Assembly (NCBI GenBank): GCA_029817715.1 | Contig: JARUPY010000320.1 | Location: 119,085-183,084 of the forward strand | Direction: 5' to 3' | DNA length: 64,000 nucleotides | Source of the DNA: Melastoma dodecandrum | Lineage: Eukaryota; Streptophyta; Magnoliopsida; Myrtales; Melastomataceae | Shown: positions 1 to 12,051 of the stretch, piece by piece | Numbering within the stretch: the stretch's first letter is position 1 | Layout of the letters: each line of letters starts with the position of its first letter | Program-made: the position numbers and the translations under genes | The notes under the pieces: model-generated | What the model was told of the DNA's origin: nothing | Databases searched by the model: none | The model's input: only the letters and a program-made list of their open reading frames with translations

Positions 1-45
1 GCATCAATGTACGGAGCATGCGGGATGCACAACCTTGCGTAAGTT

Positions 46-3000
46 GTGCGCGGGGTTCCTCATTGTTCAAACGAAAGGGACCCGAATGCCAAATGTAGAA
101 CTCCAATTTTGAATAGTTTGGGAAGCATTTGGGGATCATTTAGGCATTGGAAAATGCAAGTTCGGAATCACCAAGGTACGGAGCATGCGGGATGCACAAC
201 CTTGCATAAGTTGTGCGCGAGGTTCCTCCTGGCGCAAACGAGAGGGACCCGAATGTCAAATGTAGAACTCCAATTTTGAATAGTTTGGGAAGCATTTGGA
301 GATCATTTTGGCTTCGGAAAATGCAAGTTCGGAAGCATCAATGTACGGAGCATGCGGGATGCACAACCTTGCGTAAGTTGTGCGCGGGGTTCCTCATTGT
401 GCAAACGACAGGGACCCGAATGCCAAATGTAGAACTCTAATTTTGAATAGTTTGGGAAGCATTTGGGGATCATTTAGGCTTCGGAAAATGCAATTTCGGA
501 AGCACCAAGGTACGGAGCATGCGGAATGCACAACCTTGCGTAAGTTGTGCGCGGGGTTCCTCATTGTGCAACGAAAGGGACCCGAATGTCAAATGTAGAA
601 CTCCAATTTTGAATAGTTTGGGAAGCATTTGGGGATCATTTCGGCTTTGGAAAATGCAAGTTCGGAATCACCAAGGTACGGAGCATGCGGGATGCACAAC
701 CTTGCATAAGTTGTGCGCGAGGTTCCTCCGTGTGCAAACGAGAGGGACCCGAATGTCAAATGTAGAACTCCAATTTTGAATAGTTTGGGAAGCATTTGGA
801 GATCATTTTGGCTTCGGAAAATGCAAGTTCGGAAGCATCAATGTACGGAGCATGCGGGATGCACAACCTTGCGTAAGTTGTGCGCGGGGTTCCTCATTGT
901 GCAAACGAAAGGGACCCGAATGCCAAATGTAGAACTCCAATTTTGAATAGTTTGGGAAGCATTTGGGGATCATTTAGGCTTCGGAAAATGCAATTTCGGA
1001 AGCACCAAGGTACGGAGCATGCGGGATGCACAACCTTGCGTAAGTTGTGCGCGGGGTTCCTCATTGTGCAACGAAAGGGACCCGAATGTCAAATGTAGAA
1101 CTCCAATTTTGAATAGTTTGGGAAGCATTTGGGGATCATTTAGGCTTCGGAAAATGCAATTTCGGAAGCACCAAGGTACGGAGCATGCGGGATGCACAAC
1201 CTTGCGTAAGTTGTGCGCGGGGTTCCTCATTGTGCAAACGAAAGGGACCCGAATGCTAAATGTAGAACTCCAATTTTGAATAGTTTGGGAAGCATTTGGA
1301 GATCATTTAGGCTTCGGAAAATGCAAGTTCGGAAGCATCAATGTACGGAGCATGCGGGATGCACAACCTTGCGTAAGTTGTGCGCGGGGTTCCTCATTGT
1401 GCAAACGAAAGGGACCCGAATGCCAAATGTAGAACTCCAATTTTGAATAGTTTGGGAAGCATTTGGGGATCATTTAGGCTTCGGAAAATGCAATTTCGGA
1501 AGCACCAAGGTACGGAGCATGCGGGATGCACAACCTTGCGTAAGTTGTGCGCGAGGTTCCTCATTGTGCAATAAAAGGGACCCGAATGTCAAATGTAGAA
1601 CTCCAATTTTGAATAGTTTGGGAAGCATTTGGGGATCATTTCGGCTTTTGAAAATGCAAGTTCGGAATCACCAAGGTACGGAGCATGCGGGATGCACAAC
1701 CTTGCATAAGTTGTGCGCGAGGTTCCTCCTTGTGCAAACGAGAGGGACCCGAATGTCAAATGTAGAACTCCAATTTTGAATAGTTTGGGAAGCATTTGGA
1801 GATCATTTAGGCTTCGGAAAATGCAAGTTCGGAAGCATCAATGTACGGAGCATGCGGGATGCACAACCTTGCGTAAGTTGTGCGCGGGGTTCCTCATTGT
1901 TCAAACGAAAGGGACCCGAATGCCAAATGTAGAACTCCAATTTTGAATAGTTTGGGAAGCATTTGGGGATCATTTAGGCATTGGAAAATGCAAGTTCGGA
2001 ATCACCAAGGTACGGAGCATGCGGGATGCACAACCTTGCATAAGTTGTGCGCGAGGTTCCTCCTGGCGCAAACGAGAGGGACCCGAATGTCAAATGTAGA
2101 ACTCCAATTTTGAATAGTTTGGGAAGCATTTGGAGATCATTTTGGCTTCGGAAAATGCAAGTTCGGAAGCATCAATGTACGGAGCATGCGGGATGCACAA
2201 CCTTGCGTAAGTTGTGCGCGGGGTTCCTCATTGTGCAAACGACAGGGACCCGAATGCCAAATGTAGAACTCTAATTTTGAATAGTTTGGGAAGCATTTGG
2301 GGATCATTTAGGCTTCGGAAAATGCAATTTCGGAAGCACCAAGGTACGGAGCATGCGGAATGCACAACCTTGCGTAAGTTGTGCGCGGGGTTCCTCATTG
2401 TGCAACGAAAGGGACCCGAATGTCAAATGTAGAACTCCAATTTTGAATAGTTTGGGAAGCATTTGGGGATCATTTCGGCTTTGGAAAATGCAAGTTCGGA
2501 ATCACCAAGGTACGGAGCATGCGGGATGCACAACCTTGCATAAGTTGTGCGCGGGGTTCCTCCGTGTGCAAACGAGAGGGACCCGAATGTCAAATGTAGA
2601 ACTCCAATTTTGAATAGTTTGGGAAGCATTTGGAGATCATTTTGGCTTCGGAAAATGCAAGTTCGGAAGCACCAAGGTACGGAGCATGCGGGATGCACAA
2701 CCTTGCGTAAGTTGTGCGCGGGGTTCCTCATTGTGCAAACGAAAGGGACCCGAATGCCAAATGTAGAACTCCAATTTTGAATAGTTTGGGAAGCATTTGG
2801 GGATCATTTAGGCTTCGGAAAATGCAATTTCGGAAGCACCAAGGTACGGAGCATGCGGGATGCACAACCTTGCGTAAGTTGTGCGCGGGGTTCCTCATTG
2901 TGCAACGAAAGGGACCCGAATGTCAAATGTAGAACTCCAATTTTGAATAGTTTGGGAAGCATTTGGGGATCATTTAGGCTTCGGAAAATGCAATTTCGGA

Positions 3001-3713
3001 AGCACCAAGGTACGGAGCATGCGGGATGCACAACCTTGCGTAAGTTGTGCGCGGGGTTCCTCATTGTGCAAACGAAAGGGACCCGAATGCTAAATGTAGA
3101 ACTCCAATTTTGAATAGTTTGGGAAGCATTTGGAGATCATTTAGGCTTCGGAAAATGCAAGTTCGGAAGCATCAATGTACGGAGCATGCGGGATGCACAA
3201 CCTTGCGTAAGTTGTGCGCGGGGTTCCTCATTGTGCAAACGAAAGGGACCCGAATGTCAAATGTAGAACTCCAATTTTGAATAGTTTGGGAAGCATTTGG
3301 GGATCATTTAGGCTTCGGAAAATGCAAGTTCGGAAGCACCAAGGTACGGAGCATGCGGGATGCACAACCTTGCGTAAGTTGTGCGCGGGGTTCCTCATTG
3401 TGCAACGAAAGGGACCCGAATGTCAAATGTAGAACTCCAATTTTGAATAGTTTGGGAAGCATTTGGGGATCATTTCGGCTTTGGAAAATGCAAGTTCGGA
3501 AGCATCAATGTACGGAGCATGCGGGATGCACAACCTTGCGTAAGTTGTGCGCGAGGTTCCTCCTTGTGCAAACGAGAGGGACCCGAATGTCAAATGTAGA
3601 ACTCCAATTTTGAATAGTTTGGGAAGCATTTGGAGATCATTTAGGCTTCGGAAAATGCAAGTTCGGAAGCACCAATGTACGGAGCATGCGGGATGCACAA
3701 CCTTGCGTAAGTT
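46..3713 (+). repeat. 11-monomer higher-order repeat, two copies
   Basis: Two consecutive units of 1,834 bp (46-1879 and 1880-3713) carry the same order of 11 monomer variants, with the 166-bp form at monomers 4, 7 and 10. The unit opens with a monomer marked by CATTGTTCAAACG, GCATTGG and GAATCACC. Agreement is close until about 3.2 kb, where the second copy departs. The first few monomers of the unit, with the end of the previous unit, reappear at about 5.2-6.2 kb. This is a typical product of unequal exchange. Confidence 0.85.
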
Positions 3714-4528
3714 GTGCGCGGGGTTCCTCATTGTGCAAACGAAAGGGACCCGAATGCCAAATGTAGAACTCCAATTTTGAATAGTTTGGGAAGCATTTGG
3801 GGATCATTTCGGCTTCGGAAAATGCAAGTTCGGAATCACCAAGGTACGGAGCATGCGGGATGCACAACCTTGCGTAAGTTGTGCGCGAGGTTCCTCATTG
3901 TGCAAACGAGAGGGACCCGAATGTCAAATGTAGAACTCCAATTTTGAATAGTTTGGGAAGCATTTGGAGATCATTTTGGCTTCGGAAAATGCAAGTTCGG
4001 AAGCATCAATGTACGGAGCATGCGGGATGCACAACCTTGCGTAAGTTGTGCGCGGGGTTCCTCATTGTGCAAACGAAAGGGACCCGAATGCCAAATGTAG
4101 AACTCCAATTTTGAATAGTTTGGGAAGCATTTGGGGATCATTTAGGCTTCGGAAAATGCAAGTTCGGAAGCACCAAGGTACGGAGCATGCGGGATGCACA
4201 ACCTTGCGTAAGTTGTGCGCGGGGTTCCTCATTGTGCAACGAAAGGGACCCGAATGTCAAATGTAGAACTCCAATTTTGAATAGTTTGGGAAGCATTTGG
4301 GGATCATTTAGGCTTCGGAAAATGCAAGTTCGGAAGCACCAAGGTACGGAGCATGCGGGATGCACAACCTTGCGTAAGTTGTGCGCGGGGTTCCTCATTG
4401 TGCAAACGAAAGGGACCCGAATGTCAAATGTAGAACTCCAATTTTGAATAGTTTGGGAAGCATTTGGGGATCATTTAGGCTTCGGAAAATGCAAGTTCGG
4501 AAGCACCAAGGTACGGAGCATGCGGGAT

Positions 4529-4551
4529 GCACAACCTTGCGTAAGTTGTGC
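4529..4551. other. Imperfect dyad (hairpin) in each monomer
   Basis: GCACAA (4529-4534) pairs with TTGTGC (4546-4551), and CTT (4536-4538) pairs with AAG (4543-4545). One C (4535) is bulged and the 4-base loop is GCGT. The same dyad recurs in nearly every monomer. Most variation falls in the loop (GCGT, GCAT or GCAA), leaving the stem intact. A minority carry GCGCAA in the left arm, and a few carry CAT instead of CTT. Short dyads are a known feature of many centromere satellites. A function here is inference. Confidence 0.7.
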
Positions 4552-4714
4552 GCGGGGTTCCTCATTGTGCAAACGAAAGGGACCCGAATGTCAAATGTAG
4601 AACTCCAATTTTGAATAGTTTGGGAAGCATTTGGGGATCATTTAGGCTTCGGAAAATGCAAGTTCGGAAGCATCAATGTACGGAGCATGCGGGATGCACA
4701 ACCTTGCGTAAGTT
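4548..4714 (+). repeat. Representative 167-bp satellite monomer
   Basis: Chosen as a typical monomer, starting at GTGCGCGGGG. It shows the internal layout of the family. A variable stretch (4548-4590) carries the CCTCATTG and AAACGAAAG sites. A nearly invariant block (about 4593-4634) includes TGTAGAACTCCAATTTTGAA and GTTTGGGAAGCATTTGG. A second variable stretch (about 4635-4690) carries GGGGATC or GGAGATC, TTAGG, TTCGG or TTTTGG, and CACC or CATC. A hairpin-forming dyad closes the unit. The alternation of conserved and variable stretches is read directly from many copies. Which proteins bind it is unknown. Confidence 0.9.
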
Positions 4715-7700
4715 GTGCGCGGGGTTCCTCATTGTGCAAACGAAAGGGACCCGAATGTCAAATGTAGAACTCCAATTTTGAATAGTTTGGGAAGCATTTG
4801 GGGATCATTTAGGCTTCGGAAAATGCAAGTTCGGAAGCACCAAGGTACGGAGCATGCGGGATGCACAACCTTGCGTAAGTTGTGCGCGGGGTTCCTCATT
4901 GTGCAAACGAAAGGGACCCGAATGTCAAATGTAGAACTCCAATTTTGAATAGTTTGGGAAGCATTTGGAGATCATTTAGGCTTCGGAAAATGCAAGTTCG
5001 GAAGCATCAATGTACGGAGCATGCGGGATGCACAACCTTGCGTAAGTTGTGCGCGGGGTTCCTCATTGTGCAAACGAAAGGGACCCGAATGCCAAATGTA
5101 GAACTCCAATTTTGAATAGTTTGGGAAGCATTTGGGGATCATTTAGGCTTCGGAAAATGCAATTTCGGAAGCACCAAGGTACGGAGCATGCGGGATGCAC
5201 AACCTTGCGTAAGTTGTGCGCGGGGTTCCTCATTGTGCAACGAAAGGGACCCGAATGTCAAATGTAGAACTCCAATTTTGAATAGTTTGGGAAGCATTTG
5301 GGGATCATTTCGGCTTTGGAAAATGCAAGTTCGGAATCACCAAGGTACGGAGCATGCGGGATGCACAACCTTGCATAAGTTGTGCGCGAGGTTCCTCCTT
5401 GTGCAAACGAGAGGGACCCGAATGTCAAATGTAGAACTCCAATTTTGAATAGTTTGGGAAGCATTTGGAGATCATTTAGGCTTCGGAAAATGCAAGTTCG
5501 GAAGCATCAATGTACGGAGCATGCGGGATGCACAACCTTGCGTAAGTTGTGCGCGGGGTTCCTCATTGTTCAAACGAAAGGGACCCGAATGCCAAATGTA
5601 GAACTCCAATTTTGAATAGTTTGGGAAGCATTTGGGGATCATTTAGGCATTGGAAAATGCAAGTTCGGAATCACCAAGGTACGGAGCATGCGGGATGCAC
5701 AACCTTGCATAAGTTGTGCGCGAGGTTCCTCCTGGCGCAAACGAGAGGGACCCGAATGTCAAATGTAGAACTCCAATTTTGAATAGTTTGGGAAGCATTT
5801 GGAGATCATTTAGGCTTCGGAAAATGCAAGTTCGGAAGCATCAATGTACGGAGCATGCGGGATGCACAACCTTGCGTAAGTTGTGCGCGGGGTTCCTCAT
5901 TGTGCAAACGACAGGGACCCGAATGCCAAATGTAGAACTCTAATTTTGAATAGTTTGGGAAGCATTTGGGGATCATTTAGGCTTCGGAAAATGCAATTTC
6001 GGAAGCACCAAGGTACGGAGCATGCGGAATGCACAACCTTGCGTAAGTTGTGCGCGGGGTTCCTCATTGTGCAACGAAAGGGACCCGAATGTCAAATGTA
6101 GAACTCCAATTTTGAATAGTTTGGGAAGCATTTGGGGATCATTTCGGCTTTGGAAAATGCAAGTTCGGAATCACCAAGGTACGGAGCATGCGGGATGCAC
6201 AACCTTGCATAAGTTGTGCGCGAGGTTCCTCCGTGTGCAAACGAGAGGGACCCGAATGTCAAATGTAGAACTCCAATTTTGAATAGTTTGGGAAGCATTT
6301 GGGGATCATTTAGGCTTCGGAAAATGCAAGTTCGGAAGCACCAATGTACGGAGCATGCGGGATGCACAACCTTGCGTAAGTTGTGCGCGGGGTTCCTCAT
6401 TGTGCAAACGAAAGGGACCCGAATGTCAAATGTAGAACTCCAATTTTGAATAGTTTGGGAAGCATTTGGGGATCATTTAGGCTTCGGAAAATGCAAGTTC
6501 GGAAGCACCAAGGTACGGAGCATGCGGGATGCACAACCTTGCGTAAGTTGTGCGCGGGGTTCCTCATTGTGCAAACGAAAGGGACCCGAATGCCAAATGT
6601 AGAACTCCAATTTTGAATAGTTTGGGAAGCATTTGGAGATCATTTAGGCTTCGGAAAATGCAAGTTCGGAAGCATCAATGTACGGAGCATGCGGGATGCA
6701 CAACCTTGCGTAAGTTGTGCGCGGGGTTCCTCATTGTGCAAACGAAAGGGACCCGAATGTCAAATGTAGAACTCCAATTTTGAATAGTTTGGGAAGCATT
6801 TGGGGATCATTTAGGCTTCGGAAAATGCAAGTTCGGAAGCACCAAGGTACGGAGCATGCGGGATGCACAACCTTGCGTAAGTTGTGCGCGGGGTTCCTCA
6901 TTGTGCAAACGAAAGGGACCCGAATGTCAAATGTAGAACTCCAATTTTGAATAGTTTGGGAAGCATTTGGAGATCATTTTGGCTTCGGAAAATGCAAGTT
7001 CGGAAGCATCAATGTACGGAGCATGCGGGATGCACAACCTTGCGTAAGTTGTGCGCGGGGTTCCTCATTGTGCAAACGAAAGGGACCCGAATGTCAAATG
7101 TAGAACTCCAATTTTGAATAGTTTGGGAAGCATTTGGGGATCATTTAGGCTTCGGAAAATGCAATTTCGGAAGCACCAAGGTACGGAGCATGCGGGATGC
7201 ACAACCTTGCGTAAGTTGTGCGCGGGGTTCCTCATTGTGCAACGAAAGGGACCCGAATGTCAAATGTAGAACTCCAATTTTGAATAGTTTGGGAAGCATT
7301 TGGGGATCATTTAGGCTTCGGAAAATGCAAGTTCGGAAGCACCAAGGTACGGAGCATGCGGGATGCACAACCTTGCATAAGTTGTGCGCGAGGTTCCTCC
7401 TTGTGCAAACGAGAGGGACCCGAATGTCAAATGTAGAACTCCAATTTTGAATAGTTTGGGAAGCATTTGGAGATCATTTAGGCTTCGGAAAATGCAAGTT
7501 CGGAAGCATCAATGTACGGAGCATGCGGGATGCACAACCTTGCGTAAGTTGTGCGCGGGGTTCCTCATTGTGCAACGAAAGGGACCCGAATGTCAAATGT
7601 AGAACTCCAATTTTGAATAGTTTGGGAAGCATTTGGGGATCATTTAGGCTTCGGAAAATGCAAGTTCGGAAGCACCAAGGTACGGAGCATGCGGGATGCA

Positions 7701-8439
7701 CAACCTTGCGTAAGTTGTGCGCGAGGTTCCTCATTGTGCAAACGAAAGGGACCCGAATGTCAAATGTAGAACTCCAATTTTGAATAGTTTGGGAAGCATT
7801 TGGAGATCATTTAGGCTTCGGAAAATGCAAGTTCGGAAGCATCAATGTACGGAGCATGCGGGATGCACAACCTTGCGTAAGTTGTGCGCGGGGTTCCTCA
7901 TTGTGCAAACGAAAGGGACCCGAATGCCAAATGTAGAACTCCAATTTTGAATAGTTTGGGAAGCATTTGGGGATCATTTAGGCTTCGGAAAATGCAAGTT
8001 CGGAAGCACCAAGGTACGGAGCATGCGGGATGCACAACCTTGCGTAAGTTGTGCGCGGGGTTCCTCATTGTGCAAACGAAAGGGACCCGAATGTCAAATG
8101 TAGAACTCCAATTTTGAATAGTTTGGGAAGCATTTGGAGATCATTTAGGCTTCGGAAAATGCAAGTTCGGAAGCATCAATGTACGGAGCATGCGGGATGC
8201 ACAACCTTGCGTAAGTTGTGCGCGGGGTTCCTCATTGTGCAAACGACAGGGACCCGAATGCCAAATGTAGAACTCCAATTTTGAATAGTTTGGGAAGCAT
8301 TTGGGGATCATTTAGGCTTCGGAAAATGCAAGTTCGGAAGCACCAAGGTACGGAGCATGCGGGATGCACAACCTTGCGTAAGTTGTGCGCGAGGTTCCTC
8401 ATTGTGCAAACGAGAGGGACCCGAATGTCAAATGTAGAA

Positions 8440-11400
8440 CTCCAATTTTGAATAGTTTGGGAAGCATTTGGAGATCATTTTGGCTTCGGAAAATGCAAGT
8501 TCGGAAGCATCAATGTACGGAGCATGCGGGATGCACAACCTTGCGTAAGTTGTGCGCGGGGTTCCTCATTGTGCAACGAAAGGGACCCGAATGTCAAATG
8601 TAGAACTCCAATTTTGAATAGTTTGGGAAGCATTTGGGGATCATTTAGGCTTCGGAAAATGCAATTTCGGAAGCACCAAGGTACGGAGCATGCGGGATGC
8701 ACAACCTTGCGTAAGTTGTGCGCGGGGTTCCTCATTGTGCAAACGAAAGGGACCCGAATGCTAAATGTAGAACTCCAATTTTGAATAGTTTGGGAAGCAT
8801 TTGGAGATCATTTAGGCTTCGGAAAATGCAAGTTCGGAAGCATCAATGTACGGAGCATGCGGGATGCACAACCTTGCGTAAGTTGTGCGCGGGGTTCCTC
8901 ATTGTTCAAACGACAGGGACCCGAATGCCAAATGTAGAACTCCAATTTTGAATAGTTTGGGAAGCATTTGGGGATCATTTAGGCATTGGAAAATGCAAGT
9001 TCGGAATCACCAAGGTACGGAGCATGCGGGATGCACAACCTTGCATAAGTTGTGCGCGAGGTTCCTCCTGGCGCAAACGAGAGGGACCCGAATGTCAAAT
9101 GTAGAACTCCAATTTTGAATAGTTTGGGAAGCATTTGGAGATCATTTAGGCTTCAGAAAATGCAAGTTCGGAAGCATCAATGTACGGAGCATGGGGGATG
9201 CACAACCTTGCGTAAGTTGTGCGCGGGGTTCCTCATTGTGCAAACGAAAGGGACCCGAATGCCAAATGTAGAACTCTAATTTTGAATAGTTTGGGAAGCA
9301 TTTGGGGATCATTTAGGCTTCGGAAAATGCAATTTCGGAAGCACCAAGGTACGGAGCATGCGGAATGCACAACCTTGCGTAAGTTGTGCGCGGGGTTCCT
9401 CATTGTGCAACGAAAGGGACCCGAATGTCAAATGTAGAACTCCAATTTTGAATAGTTTGGGAAGCATTTGGGGATCATTTCGGCTTTGGAAAATGCAAGT
9501 TCGGAATCACCAAGGTACGGAGCATGCGGGATGCACAACCTTGCAAAAGTTGTGCGCGAGGTTCCTCCGTGTGCAAACGAGAGGGACCCGAATGTCAAAT
9601 GTAGAACTCCAATTTTGAATAGTTTGGGAAGCATTTGGAGATCATTTTGGCTTCGGAAAATGCAAGTTCGGAAGCATCAATGTACGGAGCATGCGGGATG
9701 CGCAACCTTGCGTAAGTTGTGCGCGGGGTTCCTCATTGTGCAACGAAAGGGACCCGAATGTCAAATGTAGAACTCCAATTTTGAATAGTTTGGGAAGCAT
9801 TTGGAGATCATTTAGGCTTCGGAAAATGCAAGTTCGGAAGCATCAATGTACGGAGCATGCGGGATGCACAACCTTGCGTAAGTTGTGCGCGGGGTTCCTC
9901 ATTGTGCAAACGAAAGGGACCCGAATGCCAAATGTAGAACTCCAATTTTGAATAGTTTGGGAAGCATTTGGAGATCATTTAGGCTTCGGAAAATGCAAGT
10001 TCGGAAGCATCAATGTACGGAGCATGCGGGATGCACAACCTTGCGTAAGTTGTGCGCGGGGTTCCTCATTGTGCAAACGAAAGGGACCCGAATGCCAAAT
10101 GTAGAACTCCAATTTTGAATAGTTTGGGAAGCATTTGGAGATCATTTAGGCTTCGGAAAATGCAAGTTCGGAAGCATCAATGTACGGAGCATGCGGGATG
10201 CACAACCTTGCGTAAGTTGTGCGCGGGGTTCCTCATTGTGCAACGAAAGGGACCCGAATGCCAAATGTAGAACTCCAATTTTGAATAGTTTGGGAAGCAT
10301 TTGGGGATCATTTAGGCATTGGAAAATGCAAGTTCGGAATCACCAAGGTACGGAGCATGCGGGATGCACAACCTTGCATAAGTTGTGCGCGAGGTTCCTC
10401 CGTGTGCAAACGAGAGGGACCCGAATGTCAAATGTAGAACTCCAATTTTGAATAGTTTGGGAAGCATTTGGAGATCATTTTGGCTTCGGAAAATGCAAGT
10501 TCGGAAGCATCAATGTACGGAGCATGCGGGATGCACAACCTTGCGTAAGTTGTGCGCGGGGTTCCTCATTGTGCAACGAAAGGGACCCGAATGTCAAATG
10601 TAGAACTCCAATTTTGAATAGTTTGGGAAGCATTTGGGGATCATTTAGGCTTCGGAAAATGCAATTTCGGAAGCACCAAGGTACGGAGCATGCGGGATGC
10701 ACAACCTTGCGTAAGTTGTGCGCGGGGTTCCTCATTGTGCAAACGAAAGGGACCCGAATGCTAAATGTAGAACTCCAATTTTGAATAGTTTGGGAAGCAT
10801 TTGGAGATCATTTAGGCTTCGGAAAATGCAAGTTCGGAAGCATCAATGTACGGAGCATGCGGGATGCACAACCTTGCGTAAGTTGTGCGCGGGGTTCCTC
10901 ATTGTTCAAACGACAGGGACCCGAATGCCAAATGTAGAACTCCAATTTTGAATAGTTTGGGAAGCATTTGGGGATCATTTAGGCATTGGAAAATGCAAGT
11001 TCGGAATCACCAAGGTACGGAGCATGCGGGATGCACAACCTTGCATAAGTTGTGCGCGAGGTTCCTCCTGGCGCAAACGAGAGGGACCCGAATGTCAAAT
11101 GTAGAACTCCAATTTTGAATAGTTTGGGAAGCATTTGGAGATCATTTAGGCTTCAGAAAATGCAAGTTCGGAAGCATCAATGTACGGAGCATGGGGGATG
11201 CACAACCTTGCGTAAGTTGTGCGCGGGGTTCCTCATTGTGCAAACGAAAGGGACCCGAATGCCAAATGTAGAACTCTAATTTTGAATAGTTTGGGAAGCA
11301 TTTGGGGATCATTTAGGCTTCGGAAAATGCAATTTCGGAAGCACCAAGGTACGGAGCATGCGGAATGCACAACCTTGCGTAAGTTGTGCGCGGGGTTCCT

Positions 11401-11785
11401 CATTGTGCAACGAAAGGGACCCGAATGTCAAATGTAGAACTCCAATTTTGAATAGTTTGGGAAGCATTTGGGGATCATTTCGGCTTTGGAAAATGCAAGT
11501 TCGGAATCACCAAGGTACGGAGCATGCGGGATGCACAACCTTGCAAAAGTTGTGCGCGAGGTTCCTCCGTGTGCAAACGAGAGGGACCCGAATGTCAAAT
11601 GTAGAACTCCAATTTTGAATAGTTTGGGAAGCATTTGGAGATCATTTTGGCTTCGGAAAATGCAAGTTCGGAAGCATCAATGTACGGAGCATGCGGGATG
11701 CGCAACCTTGCGTAAGTTGTGCGCGGGGTTCCTCATTGTGCAACGAAAGGGACCCGAATGTCAAATGTAGAACTCCAATTTTGAA
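8440..11785 (+). repeat. 8-monomer block duplicated at 2,000-bp offset
   Basis: The segment at about 8440-9785 recurs at about 10440-11785, exactly 2,000 bp downstream, with the same series of variants. The series includes the TTCAAACGACAG monomer, the CTTCAGAAAATG monomer with GCATGGGGGATG, the GCGGAATGC monomer and the TTGCAAAAG monomer. The roughly 650 bp between the blocks is made of ordinary GGAGATC-type monomers. Variants sharing this order recur at about 20.5, 22.2, 24.9, 45.4 and 49.6 kb. Confidence 0.8.
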
Positions 11786-12051
11786 TAGTTTGGGAAGCAT
11801 TTGGGGATCATTTAGGCTTCGGAGAATGCAATTTCGGAAGCACCAAGGTACGGAGCATGCGGGATGCACAACCTTGCGTAAGTTGTGCGCGGGGTTCCTC
11901 ATTGTGCAAACGAAAGGGACCCGAATGCTAAATGTAGAACTCCAATTTTGAATAGTTTGGGAAGCATTTGGAGATCATTTAGGCTTCGGAAAATGCAAGT
12001 TCGGAAGCATCAATGTACGGAGCATGCGGGATGCACAACCTTGCGTAAGTT

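Noticed and set aside
4548..4714. CENP-B box in the monomer
   Set aside because: GACCCGAATG and TTCGG fragments look similar, but no stretch has the required TTCG and CGGG halves at the right spacing on either strand.
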